Source of the DNA: Pyrrhosoma nymphula
Lineage: Eukaryota; Arthropoda; Insecta; Odonata; Coenagrionidae
DNA: 64,000 nucleotides
Assembly (NCBI GenBank): GCA_963573305.1
Contig: OY754327.1
Coordinates: 186,876,386-186,940,385, forward strand
Direction of reading: 5' to 3'
Shown here one piece after another: positions 46,928 to 57,433 of the stretch (the stretch's first letter is position 1; the number at the start of each line of letters is the position of its first letter). The position numbers and the translations under genes were made by a program. The notes beneath the pieces were generated by a model. It saw nothing but the letters and a program-made list of their open reading frames with translations, did not search any database and was not told the origin of the DNA.

Positions 46928-49130
46928 GTTCTAAAGTACTTCATTATCCATCTTGGACGATGATGAGCTATTTGTTTTTTTATATCAATCACACGCCTCC
47001 AAACATGTCTCTGTTATATTGACACATTCGCGCTCGGTAAAACTACGGATAATTTTTGCCTGAGTTCACTTTTGTCATCCAAACATATCATTTCAATAAT
47101 CACTAATACTAAGTATGACGAATAAATAATCACGAGAAACACAGTACATTTAAACCAGTGACAGTCTACAACGTTAGAATCGTCAGAAAAGTTTACCGAA
47201 CTAACGTCAAAACCTGACACAATCTTCTAGGTTGTTGCATATCAGACCAAACCAACATTTTAACAATGTGAAAATACATAGACCAAGTAAGCAAAATTTT
47301 CATTTCCGTATCTCTAGAATTTTTTGAACTTGAACATTAATGTTCACCTCGGAAATGGCATATTTTTCTCCAGGCCTATTAGTTCTGTTTCGCGCCTTGC
47401 TGAAGTTATACTGCCAGTGTTAAGTCATTTAACTATTTCATATATTTCATAATCAGCAAAAATCATTTTTTTTGCCAACGTATTCTCAAATGGAAAAAAA
47501 ACTGTCACTGACATTACTTCCAGTTACTGCTCGGCGTGCAAAAATTAATTTAAAAGCCTCGGGTACAACTAACAACATTCTATAATGGCAGCGTGTTAAA
47601 CCTCACAAGTACCCACAGGTAATCAGAATTTCACCATCAGAGTTTTGATTCCCGATTCAGCATCTGAATAGCTCTTGTATTTGAACCTGGAATTTTTCTC
47701 ATGGGCACAAAGTAATCGAGCACATTAAATTATTTGCCAGGACGTCTCCACCGAGAAGTAGACTGTAACCACATGGAAATCGGCTGTGAGATATCATCAA
47801 TATCATCAGCAATCAAGCAATCGTTCGAGCATCGGCCGCATCAAACGAGTATTGGCTGCAGAGGCCCTCAAAAAATAGACCAACCCAACTAGTGGAAGCC
47901 ACCTGTGTCGAAGCGAAGTTGGGCGGGGGTAGATAATTACAGATAAGGCGTAGGAGTGGGCTCCTTATTATTAGACCCTATATTTTACTCCCATAAGAAA
48001 ATCATTACCCATACCATTACGATCTTGTGTTCTCTTTTTAAAAACGTTTGATCAAATGCTTTGGCATAGAAGTTCAGTATTACAATGATAAGGGTTTCCA
48101 ATGATGCTTAAAATGCTCCATCTAATCCCAAAAATATAGTATTCATTACTTTAGAGTAACTTATAAACCCTCACTATAGTTATAACAAAAACACAATCTT
48201 CTCAGCATCATCAAATCGATATACCTATGTTACTCACTTTTATATATACATACACCGCTTTCAATAGCTCTTATTTAATTAACTGTTACATAGGTATATA
48301 GCTACCTTCATATACGGCATTTAAAAACTATTTATCCAGACTCAAACAGCGACAGTCATATAAATAAATAATCATTCCAGGGACAAATCCTAATGCCTAA
48401 TGGTAATTAGTCATTACCTCCCATCAACGCAGACATTTCAACGTAGACTATTCATTTGTATACCGTCATTGATTTTCACTTAAGTTTCCCATGTTTCCAT
48501 GTAAATATTAGATATATTTGGGCAGCGTTTTGACTGACTATATATATGAAAGAAACGATTTTTGATTTCATAAGATTCCCCGGAAATCACAAGCAATAAA
48601 ATGTTTATTTTTTATTATTTTTTTCTAAAATTAATTTTCCATATATAAGTGCCTCACTGCATCTTCAAATTCCATTCTACTGTGTGAGATACATTTTTAA
48701 ATTTCTGAGTTTGTTCATGAGCACATTATTTGTGGCGCTTATTGTTCTATAAAACATGGATGAAACTAGTCTGCCGACAATGAGCTCATTGTAGGCATGA
48801 AGGTTTCAACCACATTCCTAGTGCAAGGTGCACGTTTAATATGCTTTTATACTACTCTCATGTTTTAGAGAGCAATCAAAACGTAACAATTATCAATGGA
48901 TATGATTCCTTAGTCATATTAGGTCGACTCTGTCTGCCACTCTCTGACCAATGCAGTCCTCATCCCTTCGTTCAACATGACCAAGCCTACTCAGCTCAGC
49001 CTGCTTTCCCTAATCTTCTTTCCAACGGACCCCATATCGTTTGCACATCTGATGTGGTCGCCCTGAAACGTATTACACCGATTGGTTACACGCGGTGGTC
49101 AGTCAGGGTGTTGAGGAAGGTATGGCATGT
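46928..49130. other. AT-rich intergenic, nothing recognised
   Basis: More than 2 kb of stop-dense AT-rich DNA without recognisable frames, inverted repeats or tandem repeats. Confidence 0.4.
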
Positions 49131-49313
49131 GAATTTCTTCATTTTTCGGGTCTTCTCCTGAGCTGGCTGGTTGACGTCTACCGTTTCTCAGACAATCCTG
49201 CCCACGTCTTCTGGTCCAAGATGTTCTTCGGCCCGCAGACGCTGACAAGAGAGCCAGAGAAACTGTAGCCAGCTAGAGGATCCGGAAGGAGACCCGAAAA
49301 AATGAAGAAATCC
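49131..49313. repeat. Back-to-back Penelope-type pseudo-LTR remnants
   Basis: GAATTTCTTCATTTTTCGGG at the left and the near reverse complement CCCGAAAAAATGAAGAAATC at the right enclose two inverted pseudo-LTR pieces. The left piece (minus strand) contains CCAGAAGACGTGGGCAGGAT and GAGAAACGG; the right piece contains GAGAGCCAGAGAAACTG. The word order matches the PLE LTR at 38815-38912 (GAAGACG, GGCAGGAT, GAAAC), and almost nothing remains between the two pieces. Confidence 0.55.
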
Positions 49314-49407
49314 AACAATCTTATAAATAAAGTACATTGTATGTATGTATGTTAGCCTGAAACTCGAGAACCAAACTAATAATTTTCAAAATTTAAGGCT
49401 AATTAAA

Positions 49408-49615
49408 CGTCTTCCCAGCTCAGATAATAGGCTACTTTTCATGCAACTAATGATCTCCGGTTCGACCCCAGACGAGTCAAAGCGTTCCCATAAGAAATGC
49501 AGGAACTTGCAGGCTTTATTTCTCATGCAAAATTTAACTAGAGATTATCATCGCACAAACATGAGATACATATAAACGGAAAGAAAATTTAATAAAGACT
49601 CTTATTATTATTATC
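49408..49615 (+). repeat. tRNA-derived SINE (probable)
   Basis: CCCAGCTCAGATAATAGG (A-box type, 49416-) and GGTTCGACCCC (B-box, 49459-49469) are separated by 34 bases, with an anticodon-loop-like TTTTCATGCAAC between. Downstream, non-coding DNA ends in AATAAAGACTC and a TTA-type simple repeat (about 49590-49613). The T-stem does not pair well, so this is not a functional tRNA. Confidence 0.5.
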
Positions 49616-50195
49616 AAATACATATTGAGGATCAAAATTGCAGGAAATATGGTAAAATACAACGATTTCTGCTGAAATTTTTCATTTTAATTGAATGGGA
49701 TTGTTGAGCCGGCCTCCCCTTAGAATACATTTAAAGGAAAATATAGGCATATATAAAAATAAATGCAAAAATGTAGTACCTACTGCTGGAAGCACTAGCA
49801 ATATGACAATGTTTAATTAGTTTCATCGTATGAGAAAAGCTATAGAAACGCCATAAATACTTGTGTTGTTATTGTATTGTTGTCCTCTGTCATGTTTATT
49901 GTTAAATGTTTCACTGTAAATTGGCGCTACTGCTGTATGTGAACAATGTTTTAAATAAATAAATAAGTTGTTAATAGATTGATGTTGCAAAGTATCTCTG
50001 TGTGAACAGCGGCTTCAACGTTGATATTGTTGCTGCTAATAACTATCCATTTCCGTTTGAATATCGGTTCCATCACCATCTCAGACGCTTACATTTTGTG
50101 GTCGGTGGATTTCTGGTTATTGATTATGATCTGATTATGTCGATTGAGCCGTTCTTATGTGTTCTTCGCTTCACCTATTAGTTTTTTTGTCAGTT
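49616..50195. other. AT-rich intergenic, nothing recognised
   Basis: No recognisable feature. Confidence 0.4.
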
Positions 50196-50530
50196 AAAAA
50201 GGTTGTAAATGGTAATCCCGGGTTTTTTAACTGAAAAAGGTTGTAACAAGTAACCCAGTTACTTTTTTGCGCACCAATAGAAATGGATTCATAGAGTACA
50301 AAATAATTACAATGTGAGCTGATTAAAACTTCTCTAAAATTAATATTAAAGAGCAATGGCTGTAAACTGTAACCCCGCTACTTTTGGAAGTCAAAAATGT
50401 TGTAAATGGTAATCCCGTTTGTGTGTAAAAATAGAAACTGGTGCATAAATCACAAAATTATTTATGTGTGTGCTGATTATAATTTCACCATTTTCAAGAA
50501 AGAATAAGAGATGTGGTTATCAGTAATCCC
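50196..50530 (+). repeat. Degenerate tandem repeat, period about 159 bp
   Basis: TTGTAA...GTAA-CCC words recur. Two long units starting near 50239 and 50398 align: an AATAGAAA word, CACAAAATTATTTATGTGTG-like DNA, then GCTGATTA-AA and a closing GTAATCCC. Shorter half-units with TTGTAAATGGTAATCCCG flank them. Confidence 0.6.
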
Positions 50531-51529
50531 ATCAATCTTGTGTATATAAATATGGTCTTACATTTTAAGTGAAAATGCAATTAAAACGGATTCAATTATA
50601 TATTTGAACTTATAATACCTATACTTTACCAATAATGGTCAAAGTAGATACCCTCTCACAAGGACCCTTGATTGAAATATCTGCCACATTAACGGAGCAT
50701 TATTATTGTTTTAAAAATAAACAAATCATTAAAACAGCTTAAAACAATGGATCATTAAACGGTCAATTTAAAAAAAACACTAGAATAAGAAACGTGAAGT
50801 CTGATTCTCTTCTGTACAAACAGAACAACAATATTCTTTCTTACTTTCAACTTTCCCTTTGAGAATCAGCGGGCATTTCTGACCGTATGCTTGTATTCAG
50901 CGGAAAACTACGACTCAAGTGAGACAATCGCCAATCGGAGTGAGTGATCGAATCCACGGCTGCTGCAAATTATAATGCTCCGCGAGGTGGTCGTCAAGGG
51001 ACACAGCAAGGGTCTGACACTCACATTACTCCAATGGTTATACATTTCACCCAGAGCACTCTAGTGGTCAGGCGCTAACTATCAGCGCAACAGCGCCACA
51101 GGTATACTCTTTAATTGAATATCTTGCAGATTTAAGTGGGAAATTACCTATTTATATCTCAGGGGAAACTTAAAAAGGTAATTGTTTAATCAATTCTGCA
51201 TCCTAAAAAAATTCTGGAACCAGATTGCAGCGCAATAATGCCGTCCAGTCCTTCTCTTGGCGTTTTCTTAGTGTACTTTCTCGGCCATCTTCTTTGTTTA
51301 CTTACGGTTGCAATGGCGATGTCTCGTCTGGTCCCAGGCGTATTTTAAATAGTCACTGATAAACGTCTTACAACAAAAGGAATAATTACTGTATTTTAAA
51401 AAAAATAAAAGATTTACGGCAAAAGAATACAATCTTTATCTTTTTCACGCATACGTATTTTTCCATTTGCGCCTGAAACAATTGACGCTGGTAGTAATCT
51501 ACATACGAGATATCGCAATTCCATCAGAC
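50531..51529. other. AT-rich intergenic, nothing recognised
   Basis: No recognisable feature. Confidence 0.4.
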
Positions 51530-51970
51530 CCTTGGGTCACGGCCAAGGCGGTTGTTTCAAATATCCGCCATCGACCGAGCAGCGGCGCTGCGGTCGCGTA
51601 GTGCCCGATCCGCGAGGGGGCGCCTTCCTCACATCCGTCTTTCTGCCGCGCCCGAAGGTGGGGGGGGGGGAGTTTGGGGAGTGGGAAGGAAAGGGATATA
51701 TAGGGGAAGGTGGTAAAGAGGAAAGAGGGAAAGGGGGGAGCACCTCACTTCGAGCAGTCTTCGGCCTCATCACTCATCTCGTACGGACGGGCGACGACGG
51801 CAGCGCCATTCCTCGGGAACTAGCGAGGGTGGGGGGAGAATTGGGGGAGTTGGCAAAAGGCGGTTCTTTCGTGTCGTGCGTGTGTTTACGCGTGCTTCGT
51901 GAATAAGTACATCCATTAGGAAGTGGGCGGGAGTGAACGCTTCGGAAGTGTAAATGCGAGGTAGGTATCT
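51530..51970 (+). other. GC-rich island with TATA-like box and splice-donor-like end (speculative)
   Basis: A G-rich plus-strand island contains GGATATATAGGGG near 51695 and ends in AAATGCGAG|GTAGGT, a good 5' splice site, at 51961. One plus frame (51532-51906) is open for 124 codons but is low-complexity and is shadowed by an open frame on the other strand. It might be a promoter with a non-coding first exon, but nothing downstream in the window confirms a gene. Confidence 0.2.
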
Positions 51971-52203
51971 GGAAGACAAGGAGTGGCAAGGTTCCTCGAA
52001 CCCGACCACCCTCCGAGATAGAGCCTTCTCACCCTACATGCCTGGTCCATCTATAATTATAAACCAAATATAATTATAATTCTAAAACGACCTAATAAGC
52101 AAACACCACAACACAATGTTTTGAGAAAAAATATAATAAGAAAAAAAAACAAAAACAAACAACAAAAAACAAAAAAAATAATAATAATAATAACAATGGG
52201 ATT

Positions 52204-52205
<2 letters not shown>

Positions 52206-52252
<47 letters not shown>
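52206..52252. repeat. AT microsatellite
   Basis: Uninterrupted TA dinucleotides. Similar tracts lie at about 52411-52456, 52623-52653 and 52918-52988. Confidence 0.95.
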
Positions 52253-52296
52253 TCAATCATTCGAAAACATGACGCTCAAAGGCGCGAATAAATTCA

Positions 52297-52408
52297 TACA
52301 TTCATAGGAAATGGAAATGGATAGGAACATACAAAAGCTGTGTGAACATAAAAACCCTGTGTTCGTCCTTTTATATGTTCCTATCCATTTCCGTTTCCTA
52401 TGAATGTA
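52297..52408. repeat. 40-bp inverted repeat (hairpin)
   Basis: Arm 52297-52337 (TACATTCATAGGAAATGG...) and arm 52369-52408 (...CCATTTCCGTTTCCTATG) are reverse complements with about two differences. A 31-base spacer itself contains GAACA/TGTTC. It lies between two AT tracts. Confidence 0.85.
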
Positions 52409-52482
52409 TGTATATATATATATATATATATATACATACATATATATATATATATGAGAGCGGACTCATCATTCCTCTACCG

Positions 52483-52509
52483 CTGACGAAGGCGTCCTGA
52501 CGCCGAAAC
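52483..52509 (+). ncRNA. Hammerhead-like core, unit A
   Basis: CTGACGA, then stem GGCGTC/GACGCC, then GAAAC. The extra A after CTGACGA and the lack of a clear stem I argue against calling it an active ribozyme. Confidence 0.45.
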
Positions 52510-52621
52510 GTACAAGTTTTATTTTGTGAGTGTCCTTTTTGCGTGTTTCTGTGTTTGTTTAGTGTATCACTGTTTTATTTATGCATGTGCATCGTCGCCG
52601 AGAGCGATTTTCTACCAAGAC

Positions 52622-52655
<34 letters not shown>

Positions 52656-52790
52656 GTCTTGGTAGAAAATCGCTCTCGGCGACGATGCACATGCATAAAT
52701 AAAACAGTGATACACTAAACAAACACAGAAACACGCAAAAAGGACACTCACAAAAGAAAACTTGTACGTTTCGAGGAATCACCTCTACCG

Positions 52791-52817
52791 CTGACGATGG
52801 CGTCCTGACGTCGAAAC
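52791..52817 (+). ncRNA. Hammerhead-like core, unit C
   Basis: CTGACGA, then stem GGCGTC/GACGTC (one G-T wobble), then GAAAC. Differs from unit A only by changes that keep the stem. Confidence 0.45.
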
Positions 52818-52913
52818 GTACAAGTTTTCTTTTGTGAGTGTCCTTTTTGCGTGTTTCTGTGTTTGTTTAGTGTATCACTGTTTTATTTATGCATGTATGT
52901 ATATGTAAGTATG

Positions 52914-52991
<78 letters not shown>

Positions 52992-52999
52992 GTCATTAC

Positions 53000-53529
53000 T
53001 CATACCATGCTAAAAAATATAACATGAATCCCGAGCATGATGGTAAAAGAAATAATTATGAAACAAACAGAAACTTACACTAAATTTACACGCACGCAAC
53101 CCCCGCCCTTAAAAACTTTCCCGTCCAGGGAGTAAAAATGGTTAAAAGGGAAATTAAAGTCTTAAAATAAAATAAGACTGTAACACGTAGCGGAAGCCTG
53201 GACCATCTATTGATATCCTGTGGCCATCTCTATTCCCACCTGGCACCCCAGTAATGGCCACGGGAAGACATTCGTCCGAATGAAGTAGTAATCAAGCCGG
53301 ATATGGGTGATCTATCACCCCCTCTCCCTCCCAGTTTTTGAGTTTTTAGAGAGAAATTTCATTGAGTTCGGTAAACACTTCGGATGATTCTACTGTACCT
53401 ACCTGTCACTGATTTACATCTACCACAATGCTTGTAATTATTTATTCATGAAACATAGGATCAATGATTCTTGAATTGTCAACTCTGGGTGACCAAAGTC
53501 AACACGCAAAATTATCCATGGCGATATTG
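53000..53529. other. Intergenic, nothing recognised
   Basis: AT-rich spacer without recognisable frames. Confidence 0.4.
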
Positions 53530-54095
53530 AGCGTGATGGTTTTTTCGCTTCCACGTCTAAAACCCGCCTGATATTCTCCAACTATGTTTCCGTGTACGTT
53601 TCTTGTTTATCCTTAATTATCGTTGTGAATATTTGGTATGCTATGCCGAGTAACGGTATCTATCAGTAGATTTCTCATGCAAGTTTTTCGTTTAACACGC
53701 ATATCCCCCTTTTTATGGATAAGGGTTTGTCATACTTGTTAGCCAATATTTGAGAATGTGTTTCTGCTCTCGATTTCCAGTGTGAGCTCACGAACCATGC
53801 CCGTGATTTGTTTTCCGCCGTATTCAAATATCTCTCCCGGTACGTTGTTTATTCATGGTGCTTTGTTGCTTTTTAATTTGTTCATGGCTCTGACTGCGTC
53901 ACCTAAGGTTGGTGGCTCTATGAAATCTTCATCTAGTAGGTCTAGTGTTGGGTCTGCTGTGGTTTTCTGCGTTTGCATTTGAATTGAGGAGCTCCTCGAC
54001 ATTACGTCTCCATCTAGTCATTACCCATTCTTTACGTGGTGATAACTCTCCATTTTCAATGTTACATATCGTAGTAAGTTTAGCAGCACCACGTG
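53530..54095 (-). pseudogene. LINE reverse transcriptase N-terminal half (degenerate)
   Basis: Minus-strand translation, with several stops and shifts, gives NIENGELSPRKEWVMTRWRR, then DFIEPPTLGDAVRAMNKLKS with NKAP. After a shift comes GEYQAGFRRG at about 53550-53579. These are the standard LINE RT entry blocks P--EEV--AI--LK--KAPG-D and E-Q-GFR-G-S. The style matches the RT partner of family A LINEs, though homology to the 3' fragments elsewhere cannot be shown because they do not overlap. The element is 3' truncated at the GFR box. Confidence 0.75.
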
Positions 54096-55866
54096 CGCTA
54101 CTATTTTAGCAGCTAGTTCTTAAACACTCCCCTGCCTTGTTTAGAGGCGTTCTTATAAACAGGGTGGCCTGCCACGAAAGATCCACCTCGGGTGATAAAT
54201 TTCAGCCATGACGGATATTTTAGACAAAAATATCGAAGGTACTGTTGGAATTGTTTTCCTCTAGTCTAGCAGACGCGGTGTGTTGTATTGCTCCTGGATA
54301 GAACTCAACATGTTAATCATTTGTTCTTAATCTCCAACGCCGTGTTTAAGTACACAGTTGTACTTCAAGAAGATTTTATTCATCGAAAGTGAAAGAGTTT
54401 TTGAGGTGATTTCTGTGGTTTCGAGCGTCGGAAATTGCTTATTATTACTTTTCATCTCGTTAAATCAATGCAATCCCGCACTCCATAGTAAAGCTAAGAA
54501 GAAGACATCTGCTACGGCATATTAGCTCCTTAAGTGGGGTAAGCGACTACTGTCGCAAATGGAAATCGCTCCCCGAGTGAGGAGCGATACTATAGCCTTT
54601 TCCTATCTATGTTTTGTACCTGATTATAGTCTGATGTATGTTTTGTACCTATGTAATTCTTGGCAGGGATGGTGACTATAGTTCTACGTCGCTATTCTTT
54701 CTGTTTCTACTGAATATGTAATTCTTACCTCATAATTTGTCATTTGTAGATCCTTTTTGCATTTTTTATCCACCGGAGATTGATTGTTGCTCGTGGTATT
54801 CCTTGGGCTAGTTTCCGGACTGCAGTTTTTAACTTTATGAGCCTTCTTTTTATTGCATTCGCGTTCTGCATTTACTCCCGGTTTGAAATATCAGTTGTAT
54901 TTGTAAAACCTGCCTACTATTTAAACTATTTTGAATGTTTTATCATTGTTATAAGTACTTACGTCTATGTTTTGGTTCTGATAAAAATTTTCAAAGGTAC
55001 AAAAAATATCTTTCTTCACTTTCATGTCTTTCACATCGAAAGGCGCGTTATTTAAAACGCAATACGCTTCCGTAACGCTAAGATTGGCGATCCTCTTCAT
55101 TCCAACCATTGATAAATTATTGACTACAACAGTTCTACTTAATGCCACACATCTTCCCCAATCGACTCAGTTGTCGGCATCGGCCGAGGACAAACACTGT
55201 CCGTACTTTTCAATTCTAGATCTTAAGGGGAGGGAGGCGGCGACGGTGGCTGGGTGGTCACTCAGGGTTCACTCCTCCCTCAACCCCCTCCAACTCGATT
55301 TCAAAAGTGTCGCACATCCGATGCAATCCACACCTCTCCAGCACTCTGCCCCCTGTCGGCACCTCGCAAAAGCAATTTCCGCTACCTACCTCTCCTCCTG
55401 CGATTCCGGAGAGTGGGGGAGGGAGGGGTGGGGTGGGGGAAGAGGAGGAAGGCCGATGGGAGAGGGGGAAGGGGGAATGGAGGGGGTGTAGCGGGGGAGG
55501 GGGAGAGGACGGAGACCGCATTACGATACCGAAAGTATATTTATTGTCCACACAAGCACTTCAACGTGCGCGTGTTGTACATTGATTTAAATAATCGAGC
55601 GATATCGATTCCCCCGACGCAGACTGGGCGTCCAAAGAAGAACGAACGACCTTCCGGACCGGACGCTCCAAGGGAGAAACGCGTCGACACGTGCCTACGA
55701 CGAGCAAAGACGCCGCCCCCCCCCCCGCGATGGGCCGCACTCAACAAGACTCACTCCACTTCCTCGGAAACCGTTAAAAGCCTCACGTCAAGGACTCAAA
55801 AAAGTTTGATCTTTGAATTCCGAAATTAAAATCTATGCTGGCTTTGTCGTCGCTCTCCAATGTCTG
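54096..55866. other. Intergenic with GC-rich island
   Basis: Positions 55200-55750 are GC-rich and purine/pyrimidine-skewed, with overlapping open frames on both strands that show no domain. The rest is AT-rich and featureless. Confidence 0.4.
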
Positions 55867-56416
55867 TTGCTCACGGTAAAATTTTCGGTAAAAAGTTTTA
55901 TAAAATCGACTAATTTTATAAAAATCAGCTTGCTCACGATAAAACCGTTGAATTAAACCTAGTTTTATAAAACGTTTCACGAAATAGGGCAGGTTCAATT
56001 TCCATAAAACCGTTTTATCCAACAACCAATGGGACGTTCCGCTCATCGCGTTGATAATAATCTCGTATCCATGGGAAGCCAAATAAGTAAAACGTAAACA
56101 AACATGGCTGGAAGTTCATGGAATATTGAGACAGTATCCTTCTTGTTAGAAGAATGCGTTAGAGCCTTAGCACCGTTGAGTGTGATCAGAAAGTAAGTAA
56201 ATAAACAAAACACATATTGTTATTAACCCAACAGTCATCCCAAAGAGAGTGCATTTATCACTTCACGTGTTCGCAAAGCGCCTCATAGATGGCAGGACAT
56301 TTCGGTTTTATGAATAGTTTTACCGTGAGAAAGCAAATACATTTTACGTATGATTCATAAAACTTTCAATAAAAATTTTTATAAAACTCTCTTATGGAAA
56401 GTTTTACCGTGAGCAA
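55867..56416. mobile_element. MITE with nested double inverted repeats
   Basis: The outer arm TTGCTCACGGTAAAA (from 55867) pairs with TTTTACCGTGAGCAA (to 56416); the similarity runs about 40 bases. A second inner pair repeats the same word: TTGCTCACGATAAAA at 55930 and TTTTACCGTGAGAAA at 56318-56333. AAAACGTTTTAT-type words fill the arms. The centre contains a short ATG frame (56104). No transposase was recognised and no target duplication is clear. Confidence 0.75.
56104..56196 (+). CDS. 30-codon frame with splice-donor-like end inside the MITE (doubtful)
   Basis: An ATG preceded by AAACAAAC opens a 30-codon frame beginning MAGSSWNIETVSFLLEECV. At its end, AAA|GTAAGTAA is a strong 5' splice-site match (GT at 56193), so the frame could be a first exon rather than a complete ORF. 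The W-x(6)-LL spacing faintly recalls the start of Myb/SANT-type domains. No second exon was found. Confidence 0.15.
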   Translation: MAGSSWNIETVSFLLEECVRALAPLSVIRK

Positions 56417-56684
56417 GAGGCATAAGAATTGTTTAGGTTGACAAAGTAATTTTAAGGAAGTGCGTTGGGGTTATTTTATTGTCATCAGCAGTGGGCTTGA
56501 CCAGCTGTGATTGGAAACAAAACAACATTACGGAAACGATCATCAAGGGAACTCCATTCGCAGTGGTAGTGTTGAACCGTTAGGGGACACCACAGATCGC
56601 GCAAGAAAGGTGATTCGGTTCATTAAATTACTATATTTATTTAGCGACTAGCATTAACCTGGCCATCATTACAAAAATAAATGT

Positions 56685-57071
56685 ATAGGTATTAGATAGG
56701 GCAAGGGCCTAGCCACGTTGAAACACCGGTTCCCATCAGAACACCGAAGTTAAGCAACGTTTGGCCCGGACGGTGGTTGGATTGGCCTCCTCCATACCTC
56801 GACCAGGCATGGATGGAGAGATGATACTCCCTCCATACCGGGAGGCCGGAGGGAGACCCAGACCGGGCCGGTTGGAGGGAGGACATCCTCTATACCATGT
56901 ACTGGGGTGAGGCAGGGGGAGGCCAATCCTCCATACCTCTACCGAGGTGCTCTTGTCCCCTGTCTGCAAGTGGCAGACAGACATGGGGTTGGCACAATGG
57001 ACCAAGAAAGGTCTAAGTGGCTCCTGACGAAGGCCCCCCCAACAACAATCTAATCTAATAGGTATTAGATA
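56685..57071 (+). mobile_element. 5S rRNA-derived SINE with 14-bp target duplication
   Basis: ATAGGTATTAGATA occurs directly at 56685-56698 and 57058-57071. Between them, the first about 100 bases are 5S rRNA-like: CCACGTTGAAACACCGGTT, then CACCGAAGTTAAGCAACGT with TTGGCCCGGACGGTGGTTGG. These cover the 5S internal promoter boxes. The body is GC-rich with GGAGGCC/GGCCTCC repeats, and the 3' tail ends in AATCTAATCT. This is the layout of SINE3-type elements. The long perfect duplication indicates a recent insertion. Confidence 0.85.
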
Positions 57072-57433
57072 CACCAACAAGAAGTAAGTATATTGCAAAT
57101 AATCCCTGTAAATATTCTTCCTCGTAAAACTCGAAGCTTGGAGACATGGATTAAAAATTGAGTTACTAGCGGGAAAAGAGTCTTCAATATGCAAGGGGAT
57201 CGTTCATAAACACCAGAGAATCCCTAAAATGAAAGCGCGGATTATAAAATCACAATCGGTAACTAAAATCAATTTTAATATTTATTCTGCTAATTTTGTA
57301 AGATTCTCCAAAGAGTCCCCGGCAAGCATCAGGATTCATTGCCGTCATAATGGCCTGGAGACTCAGGAGGAGTTGGGTAGTATTCACAGACACGTCCGAC
57401 GCCCATCGGAAGGGTGGCTACGCTGCGTTGGGT
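57072..57433. other. Intergenic, nothing recognised
   Basis: AT-rich spacer followed by GC-richer DNA. No domain was recognised. Confidence 0.4.

Larger units (their letters stand above)
52471..52905. repeat. Three Penelope-type pseudo-LTR units, two forming a 122-bp-arm palindrome
   Basis: Unit A (52471-52625, plus) and unit B (52651-52774, minus) are reverse complements over about 122 bases with a single difference, around a TA tract. Unit C (52781-about 52895, plus) repeats the start of A. A and C begin with CTCTACCGCTGACGA, a hairpin, and CGAAACGTACAAG. The order CUGACGA-stem-GAAAC matches the hammerhead-like core of PLE pseudo-LTRs. No RT or endonuclease is near, so these are solo or head-to-head termini. 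Confidence 0.7.

Noticed and set aside
49408..49480. Functional tRNA gene
   Set aside because: A and B boxes are present, but the T-stem and acceptor stem do not pair.
52483..52520. Active hammerhead ribozyme
   Set aside because: Only the core and stem II are present; the flanks do not pair as stem I and there is an extra base next to the CUGANGA box.
55783..56082. 99-codon minus-strand protein rich in FYR words
   Set aside because: The periodic peptide reflects repeated AAAACG/TTTTAT words in the MITE arm, not a coding sequence.
56699..56800. Functional 5S rRNA gene
   Set aside because: The 3' part of 5S is diverged, and the unit continues into a SINE body and is flanked by a target duplication.
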